This document shows positions 6,288-14,293 of a DNA stretch of 64,000 nt, one piece after another (the stretch's first letter is position 1; each line of letters starts with the position of its first letter). The DNA comes from Streptomyces sp. NBC_01296. GTDB lineage: Bacteria > Actinomycetota > Actinomycetes > Streptomycetales > Streptomycetaceae. The position numbers and the translations under genes were made by a program. The notes beneath the pieces were generated by a model. It did not search any database, had not been told where the DNA came from, and saw only the letters and a list, made by a program, of their open reading frames with translations. The DNA is taken from contig NZ_CP130720.1 of assembly GCF_035984415.1 (NCBI RefSeq), positions 5,084,001-5,148,000 of the forward strand, written 5' to 3'.

Positions 6288-7412
6288 ATGGGTTCGTCCC
6301 GCAGAATCCTCGGCACGCTCGGTCTGCTGTCCTGCCTCGCACTTTCGGCCAACGTCCCCGCTGCGGCCGTGGCTGCCGCCGCCCCGCCCGGCCCCGCGGC
6401 ACCCGCCGTGCGGGAAATGCCCAAGGTGCCGTTCACCCAGCGTTACCAGGCCGTCCAGCGCGGCGGACTGGTCCGGGCCTCCAACTCCTCCATCGCCTGC
6501 CGCCGGCAGGAGGCCCCGGACGCCGAGCCGTGCGCCGAGGTCAACCGCGGCGCGGCCGGGGTCAACGGCGATTTCGACATGTTCTACAGCGAGGTCGACA
6601 AGGATCCGGACACCTACAACTCCACCCGGGCCGAGCTCAGGGTCCCGCAGGGTGCGAAGGTCTCGTACGCCCGCCTGTACTGGGGCGGGAACCTGCGGGT
6701 GGGTGAGCAGAAGCCGCCGCAGGACAACGGCCGGGTGCTGGTCGCCGAGCCGGGCGGGGCGTACAAGGAGGTCCTCGCCGACACCGTGATCGGCCACCGC
6801 TCGGACGAGGGCAGCGATGCCTACCAGGCCTCGGCCGACGTCACCCCGCTCGTCCGCGAGGGCGGCGCCGGGATGTGGACGGTCGCCCAGCTGAACATCG
6901 CGATGGGCAACTCGGAGGTGGGTGCCTGGGGCGGCTGGACGCTGGTCGTGGCCTACGAACACCCGCAGGAGCCGGTGCGCCGGATCTCGCTGTGGGACGG
7001 CTTCGAGTCGCTCGCCGCGGGTGCGGGCGAGGCGGCCGGCGAGACGGTCGAGATCGCCGGCCTGGACGCGGCCGCCGGGTCCGCGGGGAAGGCCGGGGTG
7101 GTCGCGTACGACGGCGACCGCGGGACCCTCGGGGACTCACTCACGGTGACTGCCGACAGTGGCCGCCGGATCAACGTCAGCGATGCTGAAAATCCTTTTA
7201 ATGATGTTATGAATTCCACGATCACGGAATTCGGACATCACTCTTTCGTGCGACAGCCCGAACATGTGAATAATCTCGGATATGACGCGGACGTGTTCGA
7301 CCTGAGTCCCGCCCTGTCCGGTGGCGCCCGGAGCCTGAGCTTCAGGTTCACGGGCGAAAGCCAGGGTCAATTCCTCGGCGTGCTCTTCGTTCAGACAGAC
7401 GCGCGCCGCTGA
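6288..7412 (+). CDS. Secreted DUF3344-like protein
   Basis: A 374-residue exported protein. The signal peptide covers about residues 1-35 (LSCLALSANVPAAAVAAA). The mature part carries AELRVPQGAKVSYARLYWGG, a VIGHRSDEGSDAYQASADVT block, GWTLVVAYEHPQEPVRRISL and the closing GRRINVSDAENPFND.MNSTI / NNLGYDADVFDLS segment. This pattern matches what I recall of DUF3344, an all-beta extracellular domain of unknown function. ATG 6288 follows GGAGA by 8 bases. Codons are typical of a high-GC genome until about 7180, where roughly 100 bases turn AT-rich. It sits between the chaplin locus and the polysaccharide operon and is followed after 19 bases by the first glycosyltransferase, so it may lead that operon. 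Confidence 0.8.
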   Translation: MGSSRRILGTLGLLSCLALSANVPAAAVAAAAPPGPAAPAVREMPKVPFTQRYQAVQRGGLVRASNSSIACRRQEAPDAEPCAEVNRGAAGVNGDFDMFYSEVDKDPDTYNSTRAELRVPQGAKVSYARLYWGGNLRVGEQKPPQDNGRVLVAEPGGAYKEVLADTVIGHRSDEGSDAYQASADVTPLVREGGAGMWTVAQLNIAMGNSEVGAWGGWTLVVAYEHPQEPVRRISLWDGFESLAAGAGEAAGETVEIAGLDAAAGSAGKAGVVAYDGDRGTLGDSLTVTADSGRRINVSDAENPFNDVMNSTITEFGHHSFVRQPEHVNNLGYDADVFDLSPALSGGARSLSFRFTGESQGQFLGVLFVQTDARR

Positions 7413-7431
7413 ACGTAGGAGACCACTCCGC

Positions 7432-8649
7432 GTGCCGAAACAGCCTCCCCCTGTGCAGTCCTCCCCTGCGCAGGACCCGATTCCCCGCCCCCTTTCCGTC
7501 CTGCACCTCGTCCAGCCCGTCGACGGCGGTGTCGCCCGCGTCGTCGTCGACCTCGTCCGCGCCCAGACGGCCGCCGGCCTGCGAACCGCCGTCGGCTGTC
7601 CGCGCGGCGGACAGCTCGCCGACGCCGCCCGCGCCGCCGGGGCCGAGGTGCTCACCTGGCGTGCCGGGCGGGCCCCCGGGCCCGACCTGCCCGCCGAAGT
7701 ACTCGGCGCCCGGCGGGTGATCGGCCGGCTGCGGCCCGACGTCCTGCACGCCCACAGCGCCAAGGCGGGTCTCGCCGGGCGGCTCGCCGTCCGCGGCGGC
7801 GTGCCCACCGTCTTCCAGCCGCACGCCTGGTCCTTCGACGCCGTCGGCGGGGCCACCGCCGCGCTCGCCCTGCGCTGGGAGCGGTTCGGGGCCCGTTGGG
7901 CCGACCGGGTGCTCTGTGTCAGCGAGGCCGAACGCCGGGCCGGCGAGGCCGAGGGGATCACCGCCCACTGGTCGGTGATCCGCAACGGCGTGGACCTCGA
8001 CCACTTCCGCCCCGGCGGCCCCGACCGGGCCGCGGACCGGGCCCGGGCGCGTACCGAACTCCCGTTGCCCGCCGCCTTCCTGGGGGACGGGCCGCTCGCC
8101 GTCTGCGTGGGCCGGCTCTGCCACCAGAAGGGCCAGGACATCCTGCTCCGGGCCTGGCGGGAGGTGCTCGGCAACCTCCCCGAAGCCCGCCTCGCGCTCG
8201 TCGGCGACGGCCCCGACACCGAGCGGCTGCGCCGCACCGCCCCGCCCGGGGTGCTCTTCGCGGGGGCCGCCTGCGACATCCGACCGTGGCTTCGGGCCGC
8301 CGATCTCGTTGTACTGCCGTCGCGGTGGGAGGGCATGGCGCTCGCCCCGCTCGAAGCCATGGCCTGTGGCCGACCGGTCCTGGTTTCCGACGTCAGCGGT
8401 GCCCGGGAGAGCCTGCCGCCCGGCCAGGGACGGCTCTGCCTGGTACCGCCGGAGGACCCGACGGCGCTGGCCAAGGCCCTGGGACGGCTGCTCGCCGAAC
8501 CGCGGCTGCTCGCCGAACTCGGGGAGCAGGCCCAGCAGCACGCCCGGACCGACTTCGACGTGCGGCGAACCACGGACGCGGTCACCGGTCTGTACCACGA
8601 ACTGCTGGGCAGGCCCCGGCCCTTGAACCAGGAGCGCATCAGCCGATGA
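7432..8649 (+). CDS. Glycosyltransferase, GT4-like (GT-B fold)
   Basis: A 405-residue retaining-type glycosyltransferase. The N-terminal domain starts with LSVLHLVQPVDGGVARVVVD, typical of GT4 enzymes, and has DVLHAHSAKAGLAGRLA. The C-terminal nucleotide-sugar domain has AVCVGRLCHQKGQDILLRAW and the EX7E-like WEGMALAPLEAMACGRPVLV. It should add a sugar to the lipid-linked repeat unit at the cytoplasmic face of the membrane. GTG 7432 follows GTAGGAGA by 9 bases. Its stop overlaps the next start (ATGA at 8646), so it is translationally coupled to the priming transferase. The sugar donor cannot be read from sequence. Confidence 0.92.
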   Translation: MPKQPPPVQSSPAQDPIPRPLSVLHLVQPVDGGVARVVVDLVRAQTAAGLRTAVGCPRGGQLADAARAAGAEVLTWRAGRAPGPDLPAEVLGARRVIGRLRPDVLHAHSAKAGLAGRLAVRGGVPTVFQPHAWSFDAVGGATAALALRWERFGARWADRVLCVSEAERRAGEAEGITAHWSVIRNGVDLDHFRPGGPDRAADRARARTELPLPAAFLGDGPLAVCVGRLCHQKGQDILLRAWREVLGNLPEARLALVGDGPDTERLRRTAPPGVLFAGAACDIRPWLRAADLVVLPSRWEGMALAPLEAMACGRPVLVSDVSGARESLPPGQGRLCLVPPEDPTALAKALGRLLAEPRLLAELGEQAQQHARTDFDVRRTTDAVTGLYHELLGRPRPLNQERISR

Positions 8650-10163
8650 CGATGGACAGCGCACCCGCCCGACACACCGGGCAGGGCGGCACGGGGCCCG
8701 CCGGCGGCACCGCCGGCACCGCAGCCGTCCGACGGTCCGTGACCGCCATCCACCCCCCACGCCGGCCCAGGGCCGACCAGGCCCGGCCCCTGGCGCGGCC
8801 CCAGCGGGTCCGGCGCCGCGAAGGGGCACTCCCGCTGCTGACCGCCGATGCGCTGGCCGCCGTACTCACCACGACGGCCCTGGCCCGGCCCGGGGCGGCG
8901 CTGCCTGCCGAGGCGGCCGCCCCGATCGCCGTGCTGGCCACCGCGCTGCACGCGCAGGCCGGGCTGTACCGGCCGCGGCTCGCCCCCTCCGCGCTGCTCG
9001 AACTGCCCGCGCTGGCCGCGCGGGCCGCCGTCCTGTGGTGCGGGGCCGCGGCCGTCGTGGCCGCCGCGGCGCCGGGACAGGCCCTGGGCTGGTCCGCCCT
9101 GCTGGGCGCCGTCTGCCTGCAGCTCCTCCTGACCTGCACGGGCCGAGGGTTCGCCAACCGGCTCCGCCGCCGCTCCGCCCGCCTGCACCCCGCCTCCGCC
9201 CTCGTCGTCGGCCCCGGCGCCGGGGCGAGTGCGGTCGCCGCCGCCCTGCACGGGCGCCCCGAGTACGGACTGCGGCCCGTCGGGCTCGCCGACACCGGCG
9301 CCGCCGAGGAGGGCAGCGGCAGCGTGCCGGTGCTCGCCACCCACGAGGACATCCGGCGAGCGGTCATCCAGAACTCGGTCCGGCACGCGGTGTTCACCCG
9401 CCCGCCGGAGGCCGACGAGCGCACCGCCTCGCTCGTCCGGCTCTTCCACGACCACGGCTGCCGGCTCTGGCTCGCCGACCCGGCCGGCACCGCCAAGGTG
9501 ACCGGCATGCGGGTGGCGCAGCCCGCCGACCAGCTGTGGGGGTACGCCGTACAGCCGCTGCTGCCCCGCCCGTCCCGGCCGGTGGAGCGCTGGGTGAAGC
9601 GGGCCGTCGACGGCCTGCTGGCCGCGGTCGCGCTGATCGCGGCCTCGCCCGTGATGGGCGCGTGCGCGCTCGCCGTACGGATCTCCGACGGGCCCGGGGT
9701 GATCTTCCGGCAGGAGCGGGTCGGTCTGTACGGGCGCCCCTTCACGCTGCTGAAGTTCCGTACCCTGCGGGCCGACGAGCACGAGTCCGCCACCCGGTGG
9801 ACGGTCGCGGGCGACCACCGGATGAGCCCCATCGGCTCCTTCCTGCGCAAGTCCTCGCTCGACGAGCTGCCGCAGCTGTGGAACGTCGTACGGGGTGACA
9901 TGAGCCTGGTCGGACCGCGGCCGGAACGGCCCTTCTTCGTGGCGAAGTTCGCCGCCGTGCACCCCGGCTACGAGGCCCGGCACCGGATGCCCGTCGGCAT
10001 CACCGGGCTCGCCCAGATCAACGGCCTGCGCGGGGACACCTCCATCGAGGACCGGGCCCGCTTCGACAACCACTACATCGACACCTGGTCGCTGTGGCAG
10101 GACCTGTGGATCCTCGCCCGCACCGCGTCCTCCTTCTTCCGCTTCCGGCTGGGGGGCAGCTGA
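8646..10163 (+). CDS. Exopolysaccharide polyprenyl glycosylphosphotransferase (priming enzyme)
   Basis: A 505-residue polyisoprenyl-phosphate sugar-1-phosphate transferase of the WbaP/WcaJ type. It starts repeat-unit synthesis by moving sugar-1-phosphate from a nucleotide sugar to undecaprenyl phosphate. The N-terminal half has several hydrophobic helices and a CoA-binding-like domain. The C-terminal catalytic domain begins RAVDGLLAAVALIAASPVMG and has the family signatures VIFRQERVG, FTLLKFRTL, SLDELPQLWNVVRGDMSLVG and GITGLAQINGLRGDT. It is coupled by ATGA to the upstream glycosyltransferase and by TGATG to the downstream polymerase. The first 55 residues are Pro/Arg-rich and probably disordered. 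Confidence 0.95.
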   Translation: MTMDSAPARHTGQGGTGPAGGTAGTAAVRRSVTAIHPPRRPRADQARPLARPQRVRRREGALPLLTADALAAVLTTTALARPGAALPAEAAAPIAVLATALHAQAGLYRPRLAPSALLELPALAARAAVLWCGAAAVVAAAAPGQALGWSALLGAVCLQLLLTCTGRGFANRLRRRSARLHPASALVVGPGAGASAVAAALHGRPEYGLRPVGLADTGAAEEGSGSVPVLATHEDIRRAVIQNSVRHAVFTRPPEADERTASLVRLFHDHGCRLWLADPAGTAKVTGMRVAQPADQLWGYAVQPLLPRPSRPVERWVKRAVDGLLAAVALIAASPVMGACALAVRISDGPGVIFRQERVGLYGRPFTLLKFRTLRADEHESATRWTVAGDHRMSPIGSFLRKSSLDELPQLWNVVRGDMSLVGPRPERPFFVAKFAAVHPGYEARHRMPVGITGLAQINGLRGDTSIEDRARFDNHYIDTWSLWQDLWILARTASSFFRFRLGGS

Positions 10164-11626
10164 TGAGCCTCGCCCTGTCCCCGGTGGGCTCCCGGCCCGA
10201 CGCGGCGGGGCTGCTGCGGCGGCACTGGCCGCTGCTGCCGCTCGCCGCGACCGTCCTGCTGCTGCTCGCCCCGATCGCGGCGGGCGACGCGAGCACCTCC
10301 GGCAAGGTCGGCCCGGCCGATGCCGCCTCGCTGCTGCTGGTGTTCGTGTGTGCGGTGCAGGCGCTGCGCGGGCGGGTGCGGGAGCTGAGCCCGCTGGGCG
10401 TGCTGGTGCTGGGCGTGCCCGCCGTGGGGCTGGCCGTCGCGACCGCGACCGCCGGGGACCCGCACGCGGCGCTGCCCGGCTTCGTGCGCTACCTCCAGGT
10501 GTTCGTGCTGGTCCCGGCGGCGATCGTGCTGCTGGTGCGCGACGCCGGGGAGTTCCGGCTGGCCGCCGGGTGCTTCGTGGTGCTGGCGCTGGTGCAGGGC
10601 GCGGTGGGGGTCGTGCAGTACGCCACCCACACGGGGGCCTCGTACCAGGGCGCGGACGTCCGGGCCGTCGGCACCTTCGGCCCCGGCGACGTCATGGGCA
10701 TGGCCACGGTGGTGGCGTACGGGCTGGTCGTGGCGACCGCCGCGGCGCTGGCTCCTGGCCTGCCGCGCCGGGTACGGCAGCTCGCGGGCGGCGCGGCCCT
10801 GGTCCTGGTGGTGCCGCTGGTGCTGTCGTTCAGCCGGGGCGCCTGGATCGCCACCGCCGGCACGGCGGTGCTGGTGATGCTGCTGGCCGGGATCCGGCGG
10901 GCCCTGAAGGTGCTCCTCGCGCTGGCCGCGGCCGGTGTGGTCCTGGTGGGCGGGCTCGGGGTCGGCTCCGCGATGGTCGTGGAGCGGCTGACCTCGATCA
11001 CCCAGGTCTCCAGCGCACCCGACCAGTCGGTGACCGACCGCTACACGATGTGGGCCGCCGCCGAGTCGATGTGGCGCGAGCGGCCGGCGGTCGGAGTGGG
11101 CCTCAAGGGCTTCCCGGCCAACCGGGACGGGCACTCCTCGCTGGGGCTGTCCTCCGGCAGCGACACCGCCGGCGCGGGGCAGGCGTACATCCGCCAGCCG
11201 CTGCTCTCCCCGCACAACATGTACCTGCTGGTGCTGAGCGAGCAGGGCCTGGTCGGGCTGACCGCGCTGGCGGGAGGCTGGGCGGCGCTGCTGGTCGCGG
11301 GTCTGCGGCGGTGCGTCACGGGCGGTTTTGGGCTCCAGGACTGCGGGCTGATCGCGATCGGGCTGTTCGTCTGGCAGCTCACCGACTTCCTGTACGCGGA
11401 CATCGGCGGTCCTTCCACGGTCCTGACCGGGGTGATCATCGGCCTGGCGGCCTGGTGGGCCCTGCCGTCGCCCTCCGCAGGGGAGGCGGTTCCCGGCGGC
11501 CCCGGCCGGCCGGGGGCACGCACGGCCCTCGGCGCGGGACGCGGTCCGGGCAAGGCTGCTGCCGCGGGAGGGCGCACCGGCCTCGTGGCCGCAGTGCGCG
11601 TCGTTCCGGGTGCGGACGGCCGGTGA
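10163..11626 (+). CDS. O-antigen ligase/polymerase family membrane protein
   Basis: A 487-residue protein with about eleven transmembrane segments. Its periplasmic-loop region contains YTMWAAAESMWRERPAVGVG and LKGFPANRDGH...QAYIRQPLLSPHNMYLLVLSEQ, the usual O-antigen ligase (Wzy_C) pattern with SFSRGAWI earlier. In this operon it most likely polymerises lipid-linked repeat units outside the membrane, that is, Wzy. The C-terminal 60 residues are Ala/Gly-rich and polar. ATG 10163 overlaps the previous stop (TGATG), and its own stop overlaps the flippase start (GTGA at 11623). Ligase and polymerase functions cannot be separated by sequence. Confidence 0.88.
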   Translation: MSLALSPVGSRPDAAGLLRRHWPLLPLAATVLLLLAPIAAGDASTSGKVGPADAASLLLVFVCAVQALRGRVRELSPLGVLVLGVPAVGLAVATATAGDPHAALPGFVRYLQVFVLVPAAIVLLVRDAGEFRLAAGCFVVLALVQGAVGVVQYATHTGASYQGADVRAVGTFGPGDVMGMATVVAYGLVVATAAALAPGLPRRVRQLAGGAALVLVVPLVLSFSRGAWIATAGTAVLVMLLAGIRRALKVLLALAAAGVVLVGGLGVGSAMVVERLTSITQVSSAPDQSVTDRYTMWAAAESMWRERPAVGVGLKGFPANRDGHSSLGLSSGSDTAGAGQAYIRQPLLSPHNMYLLVLSEQGLVGLTALAGGWAALLVAGLRRCVTGGFGLQDCGLIAIGLFVWQLTDFLYADIGGPSTVLTGVIIGLAAWWALPSPSAGEAVPGGPGRPGARTALGAGRGPGKAAAAGGRTGLVAAVRVVPGADGR

Positions 11627-13527
11627 CCGATACGACGCCCTGGCGGCCCGCTTCCGGCCCCCCGGCCGGGGCGGGCCCCGCCCGCGTCCCGGGCGCGCCG
11701 GCCCCGGCGTCCCCCGCAGCCCCGCACGGCTCCGGCGGATCCCAGCCGCCGTCCGGAACGGGCACCTCGCGCCCGCCCGGGTACCCGGGCGGAGCCGGGG
11801 CAGAGCGCAGTGTCCGGGTGGCGGCCCGGGCCGCGCGCCGCGAACTGCCCGAGGGCCCGGGGTCCGGAAAGGACGACCAGGCTGCCGCACCCCGGGGGGC
11901 CGGCCCCCCGGGCGGGAGCACGGGTCCGGCTCCGCTCGGCCGGTTCCTGGCCAGGGCCGCCGCCGTCACGGCCGGACTGACCGCCGCCGGGGCGGTGTTC
12001 GGGCTGGTCCGGGACCAGACCATCGCGCACCTCTTCGGGGCCGGGCACGACAGCGACGCCTTCCTGATCGCCTGGACCGTGCCCGAGATGGCCTCGACCC
12101 TGCTGATCGAGGACGCCATGGCGCTGCTGATGGTGCCCGCGTTCAGCCATGCCCTGGCCCGGCGGGCGGCCTTCCGCGCAGGGCTCACCCGCAAGGAGGC
12201 CCGGTCGCAGGACCCCGTACGGCTGCTCGTGGGGGCGACCCTGCCGCGGCTGGCGGTGTTCCTGGCCGCCGTCGCCTCCGTGCTCGTCGTTGCCGCTCCG
12301 CTCGTCGTCGCCGTGCTCGCGCCCGGACTGCCGGACCCGGACCTGGCCGTGGAGTGCACCCGGATGACCGCGCTGACCGTGCTGTCGTTCGGCATCGCGG
12401 GGTACTTCAGCGCCGCGCTCAGGGCGCACCGCTCGTTCGTGCCACCGGCCGCGATCTACGTCTCGTACAACGTCGGGATCATCGGGGTGATGGTCGCGCT
12501 GCACGCGGCGTGGGGGGTGCGGGCCGCCGCCGCCGGGGTCGCCGCCGGCGGGTTGCTGATGGTGCTGGTCCAACTGCCCGCGTTCGTCCGGAACGTGGGC
12601 TTCGGCCCGTCCCGCGTCAAGGGCGCGCCGCGCAGCCAGCGCGACCGGGACCGGCCCACGCTGATGGCGTTCGGGCTGATCGCCCCGGTGATCTTCTTCG
12701 CGGTGTTCCGGCAGTCGCAGGTCCTGGTCGAGCGGTTCCTGGCCGCCTCGCTGCCGCCCGGGGCCATCTCGCACCTGAACTACGCGCAGAAGGTCGCGCA
12801 GATGCCGATGGTGCTGTCGCTGATGATCTGCACCGTCACGTTCCCCGTCGTCGCCCAGGCCATGGCCGGCGGCGAGCGCGAGAAGGCCCGGCGGCGCGTC
12901 GAACAGGACCTCGCACTGGCCTCCCTCGCCGTCCTCATGGGCAGCGCCCTCGTCATCGGGTACGCGCCCCAGATCATCCAGGTCCTCTTCGAACGCGGCG
13001 CCTTCACCCACCGCGACACCCTGGCCACCGCCTCCGTCATGCGGGTCTACGGCCTCGGACTGCTCGGCCACTGCCTCGTCGGGGCGCTGTCCCGGCCCTT
13101 CTTCTCGACCGCCCGGCCCACCTGGTTCCCGGCGCTCGCGATGGGCGCCGGACTCCTCGTCAACATCGTCGCCGGAGCCTTCGCCGTCCGCTGGTGGGGC
13201 ACGTACGGCATTGCCGCCGCCAACGCCGCCGGCATCTCCACCGCCGCCGTCCTGCTGCTGACCGGGCTCGGCTCGCGGATCGTCGCCATCCAGGTCCGCC
13301 GGGTCGCGCTCAGCATCGGCCGGCTCTCCGTCGCCGCCGTCGGCGCCTGCGGCACCGGCTGGATCGCCGGGCCGATGATCCCCGACCCGCTGCTCAGCGC
13401 CGCACTGGGCTGCCTGCTCGTCCCCGCCATGTTCGGCGCCTGCGGCATGGCCATACGGGCGCTCGAGATCACCGCCCTGCCCGCCCAGATCACCCAGATG
13501 ACCCAGAGGTTCCGCAATGCCCGCTGA
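11623..13527 (+). CDS. MurJ/Wzx-like lipid-linked oligosaccharide flippase
   Basis: A 634-residue MOP-superfamily transporter. The first ~105 residues are Pro/Gly/Arg-rich and probably disordered. Then come about 14 transmembrane segments beginning FLARAAAVTAGLTAAGAVFG with the MurJ-like LVRDQTIAHLFGAGHDSDAF. Other family stretches are LNYAQKVAQMPMVLSLMICT and VLFERGAFTHRDT. The context (priming enzyme, polymerase, chain-length protein) makes a Wzx role, export of the polysaccharide repeat unit, more likely than lipid II flipping, since Streptomyces has an essential MurJ elsewhere. The start is GTG overlapping the previous TGA, and the 3' end overlaps the deacetylase gene by 11 bases. Confidence 0.9.
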   Translation: MTDTTPWRPASGPPAGAGPARVPGAPAPASPAAPHGSGGSQPPSGTGTSRPPGYPGGAGAERSVRVAARAARRELPEGPGSGKDDQAAAPRGAGPPGGSTGPAPLGRFLARAAAVTAGLTAAGAVFGLVRDQTIAHLFGAGHDSDAFLIAWTVPEMASTLLIEDAMALLMVPAFSHALARRAAFRAGLTRKEARSQDPVRLLVGATLPRLAVFLAAVASVLVVAAPLVVAVLAPGLPDPDLAVECTRMTALTVLSFGIAGYFSAALRAHRSFVPPAAIYVSYNVGIIGVMVALHAAWGVRAAAAGVAAGGLLMVLVQLPAFVRNVGFGPSRVKGAPRSQRDRDRPTLMAFGLIAPVIFFAVFRQSQVLVERFLAASLPPGAISHLNYAQKVAQMPMVLSLMICTVTFPVVAQAMAGGEREKARRRVEQDLALASLAVLMGSALVIGYAPQIIQVLFERGAFTHRDTLATASVMRVYGLGLLGHCLVGALSRPFFSTARPTWFPALAMGAGLLVNIVAGAFAVRWWGTYGIAAANAAGISTAAVLLLTGLGSRIVAIQVRRVALSIGRLSVAAVGACGTGWIAGPMIPDPLLSAALGCLLVPAMFGACGMAIRALEITALPAQITQMTQRFRNAR

Positions 13528-14293
13528 CACCCGCACGGCGCCGGCCGCCCGGACGGTCCCCGCCCGCCGGACCGCCTCGCCGTGGGTCCTGATGTACCAC
13601 TCGGTCGCCGAGTTCACCGACCCCGCCGAGGACCCGTACGGCATCACCGTCACCCCGGGCACGCTGGAGGCCCAGCTGCTGTGGCTGCGCTCCCGGGGCC
13701 TGCGCGGGGTGTCCGTCGGCGAACTGCTCCGGGCCCATGCGGCCGGGCGCGGCGCCGGGCTCGTCGGGCTGACCTTCGACGACGGATACACCGACTACCT
13801 GACCCGGGCGCTGCCGCTGCTGCGCCGCCACGACTGCACCTCCACGCTGTTCGTCCTGCCCGGGCGGCTCGGGGTGGACAACGTGTGGGACCCGCTGGGC
13901 CCGCGCAAGTCCCTGCTGACCGCCGAGGGCATCCGCGAAGTCGCCGCCGCCGGACAGGAGATCGGCTCGCACGGGCTGCTCCACCAGGACCTCACCGCGG
14001 CCCCCGACGACATCCTCCAGCAGGAGCTGCGGGGCAGCCGGGAGCTGATCCGGGAGCTGACCGGGACCCTGCCGCAGGGGTTCTGCTACCCGTACGGGCA
14101 CCTCGACGAGCGGGTCGTCGAGGCGACGCGGGCCGCGGGGTACGGGTACGCCTGCGCCATCGACCCCGGGCGGCTGGCCGGGCCGCACGCCCTGCCGCGC
14201 ACCCACGTCAGCCAGGCGGACGGGGCCGGGCGGCTGCGGATCAAGCAGCTGCGGCACCGGGTGCGGGAGCTGACGCGGGCGGTGCACCGATGA
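13517..14293 (+). CDS. Polysaccharide deacetylase family protein (carbohydrate esterase 4 fold)
   Basis: A 258-residue NodB-domain protein. Motif 1 is LTFDDGYTDYLTRA with the catalytic and metal-binding Asp pair. Motif 2 is EIGSHGLLHQDLT with the two metal-binding histidines. Motif 3 is CYPYGHLDERVVEATRAAGY. Such enzymes remove N-acetyl groups from amino sugars in polysaccharides. There is no obvious signal peptide, so it may act in the cytoplasm on lipid-linked intermediates or be exported by another route. It overlaps the flippase gene by 11 bases and is coupled by ATGA to the second glycosyltransferase. Its presence suggests that the polymer contains an N-acetylated sugar (inference). Confidence 0.92.
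   Translation: MPADTRTAPAARTVPARRTASPWVLMYHSVAEFTDPAEDPYGITVTPGTLEAQLLWLRSRGLRGVSVGELLRAHAAGRGAGLVGLTFDDGYTDYLTRALPLLRRHDCTSTLFVLPGRLGVDNVWDPLGPRKSLLTAEGIREVAAAGQEIGSHGLLHQDLTAAPDDILQQELRGSRELIRELTGTLPQGFCYPYGHLDERVVEATRAAGYGYACAIDPGRLAGPHALPRTHVSQADGAGRLRIKQLRHRVRELTRAVHR

Noticed and set aside
10073..13791. Very long minus-strand open frames opposite the polymerase and flippase genes.
   Set aside because: Low-complexity Arg/Gly/Pro translations without domains, antisense to genes with clear motifs and coupled starts.
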